A DNA stretch of 6,107 bases from DAOTVC01 sp034437215 (GTDB lineage Bacteria; Chloroflexota; Anaerolineae; B4-G1; SLSP01): contig DAOTVC010000086.1 in the NCBI GenBank assembly GCA_034437215.1, positions 1-6,107 on the forward strand, in the 5' to 3' direction. The position numbers were made by a program, and so were the translations under genes. The notes below the pieces were generated by a model that saw only the letters and a program-made list of their open reading frames with translations, made no database searches and had not been told where the DNA came from. This document shows, one piece after another, positions 6,105 to 6,107 of the stretch (positions are counted from its first letter, which is position 1; every line of letters starts with the position of its first letter).

Positions 6105-6107
6105 GTA

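Overview
This is an ordinary-looking, GC-rich bacterial chromosome segment with six protein genes (one cut by the left edge) and one tRNA gene. The gene types point to Chloroflexota, perhaps Anaerolineae or relatives. The hints are Pro/Thr-rich PTPTP-type linkers in a lipoprotein, a Flp-type pilin, an archaeal-style peroxiredoxin 6, and a Maf protein with an unusual Cys/His C-terminal tail. This placement is an inference from protein flavour, not from a marker gene.

Layout. Positions 1-147 (minus) hold the start of a Flp/type IVb prepilin, which runs off the left edge. A 200-bp divergent intergenic region carries its promoter and, facing the other way, a TATAAT box whose predicted transcript starts at the ATG of the next gene. 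Positions 348-3184 (plus) are a tight two-gene unit: a Maf-family nucleotide pyrophosphatase, then, after 2 bp, a lipoprotein class B penicillin-binding protein with a MecA-like NTF2 domain. Next comes a short regulatory region with a very good sigma70 promoter embedded in five helically phased copies of a GCGCGAWWT-like motif. It drives a DeoR/GlpR-family repressor (3298-4029). This is followed, without a visible terminator, by an orphan MalK/UgpC/MsmX-type sugar ABC transporter ATPase (4100-5200).

Right third. The plus-strand genes end at a perfect 26-bp palindrome. Coming from the right on the minus strand are a peroxiredoxin (5457-6104) with its own downstream hairpin, then a tRNA-Gly(CCC) (5290-5361) with its own extended -10 promoter and a textbook Rho-independent terminator.

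How the genes fit together. Maf plus PBP is a cell-wall/division-flavoured pair. The DeoR-type regulator plus the sugar ABC ATPase is a carbohydrate-uptake pair, and the repressor probably controls itself through the phased repeats. Pilin, peroxiredoxin and tRNA are independent units. I saw no CRISPR array, insertion sequence, prophage or toxin module. The points most worth checking are the phased operator array, the predicted leaderless maf transcript, the degenerate sugar-phosphate pocket of the DeoR protein and the Maf tail. None of these amounts to a new system.
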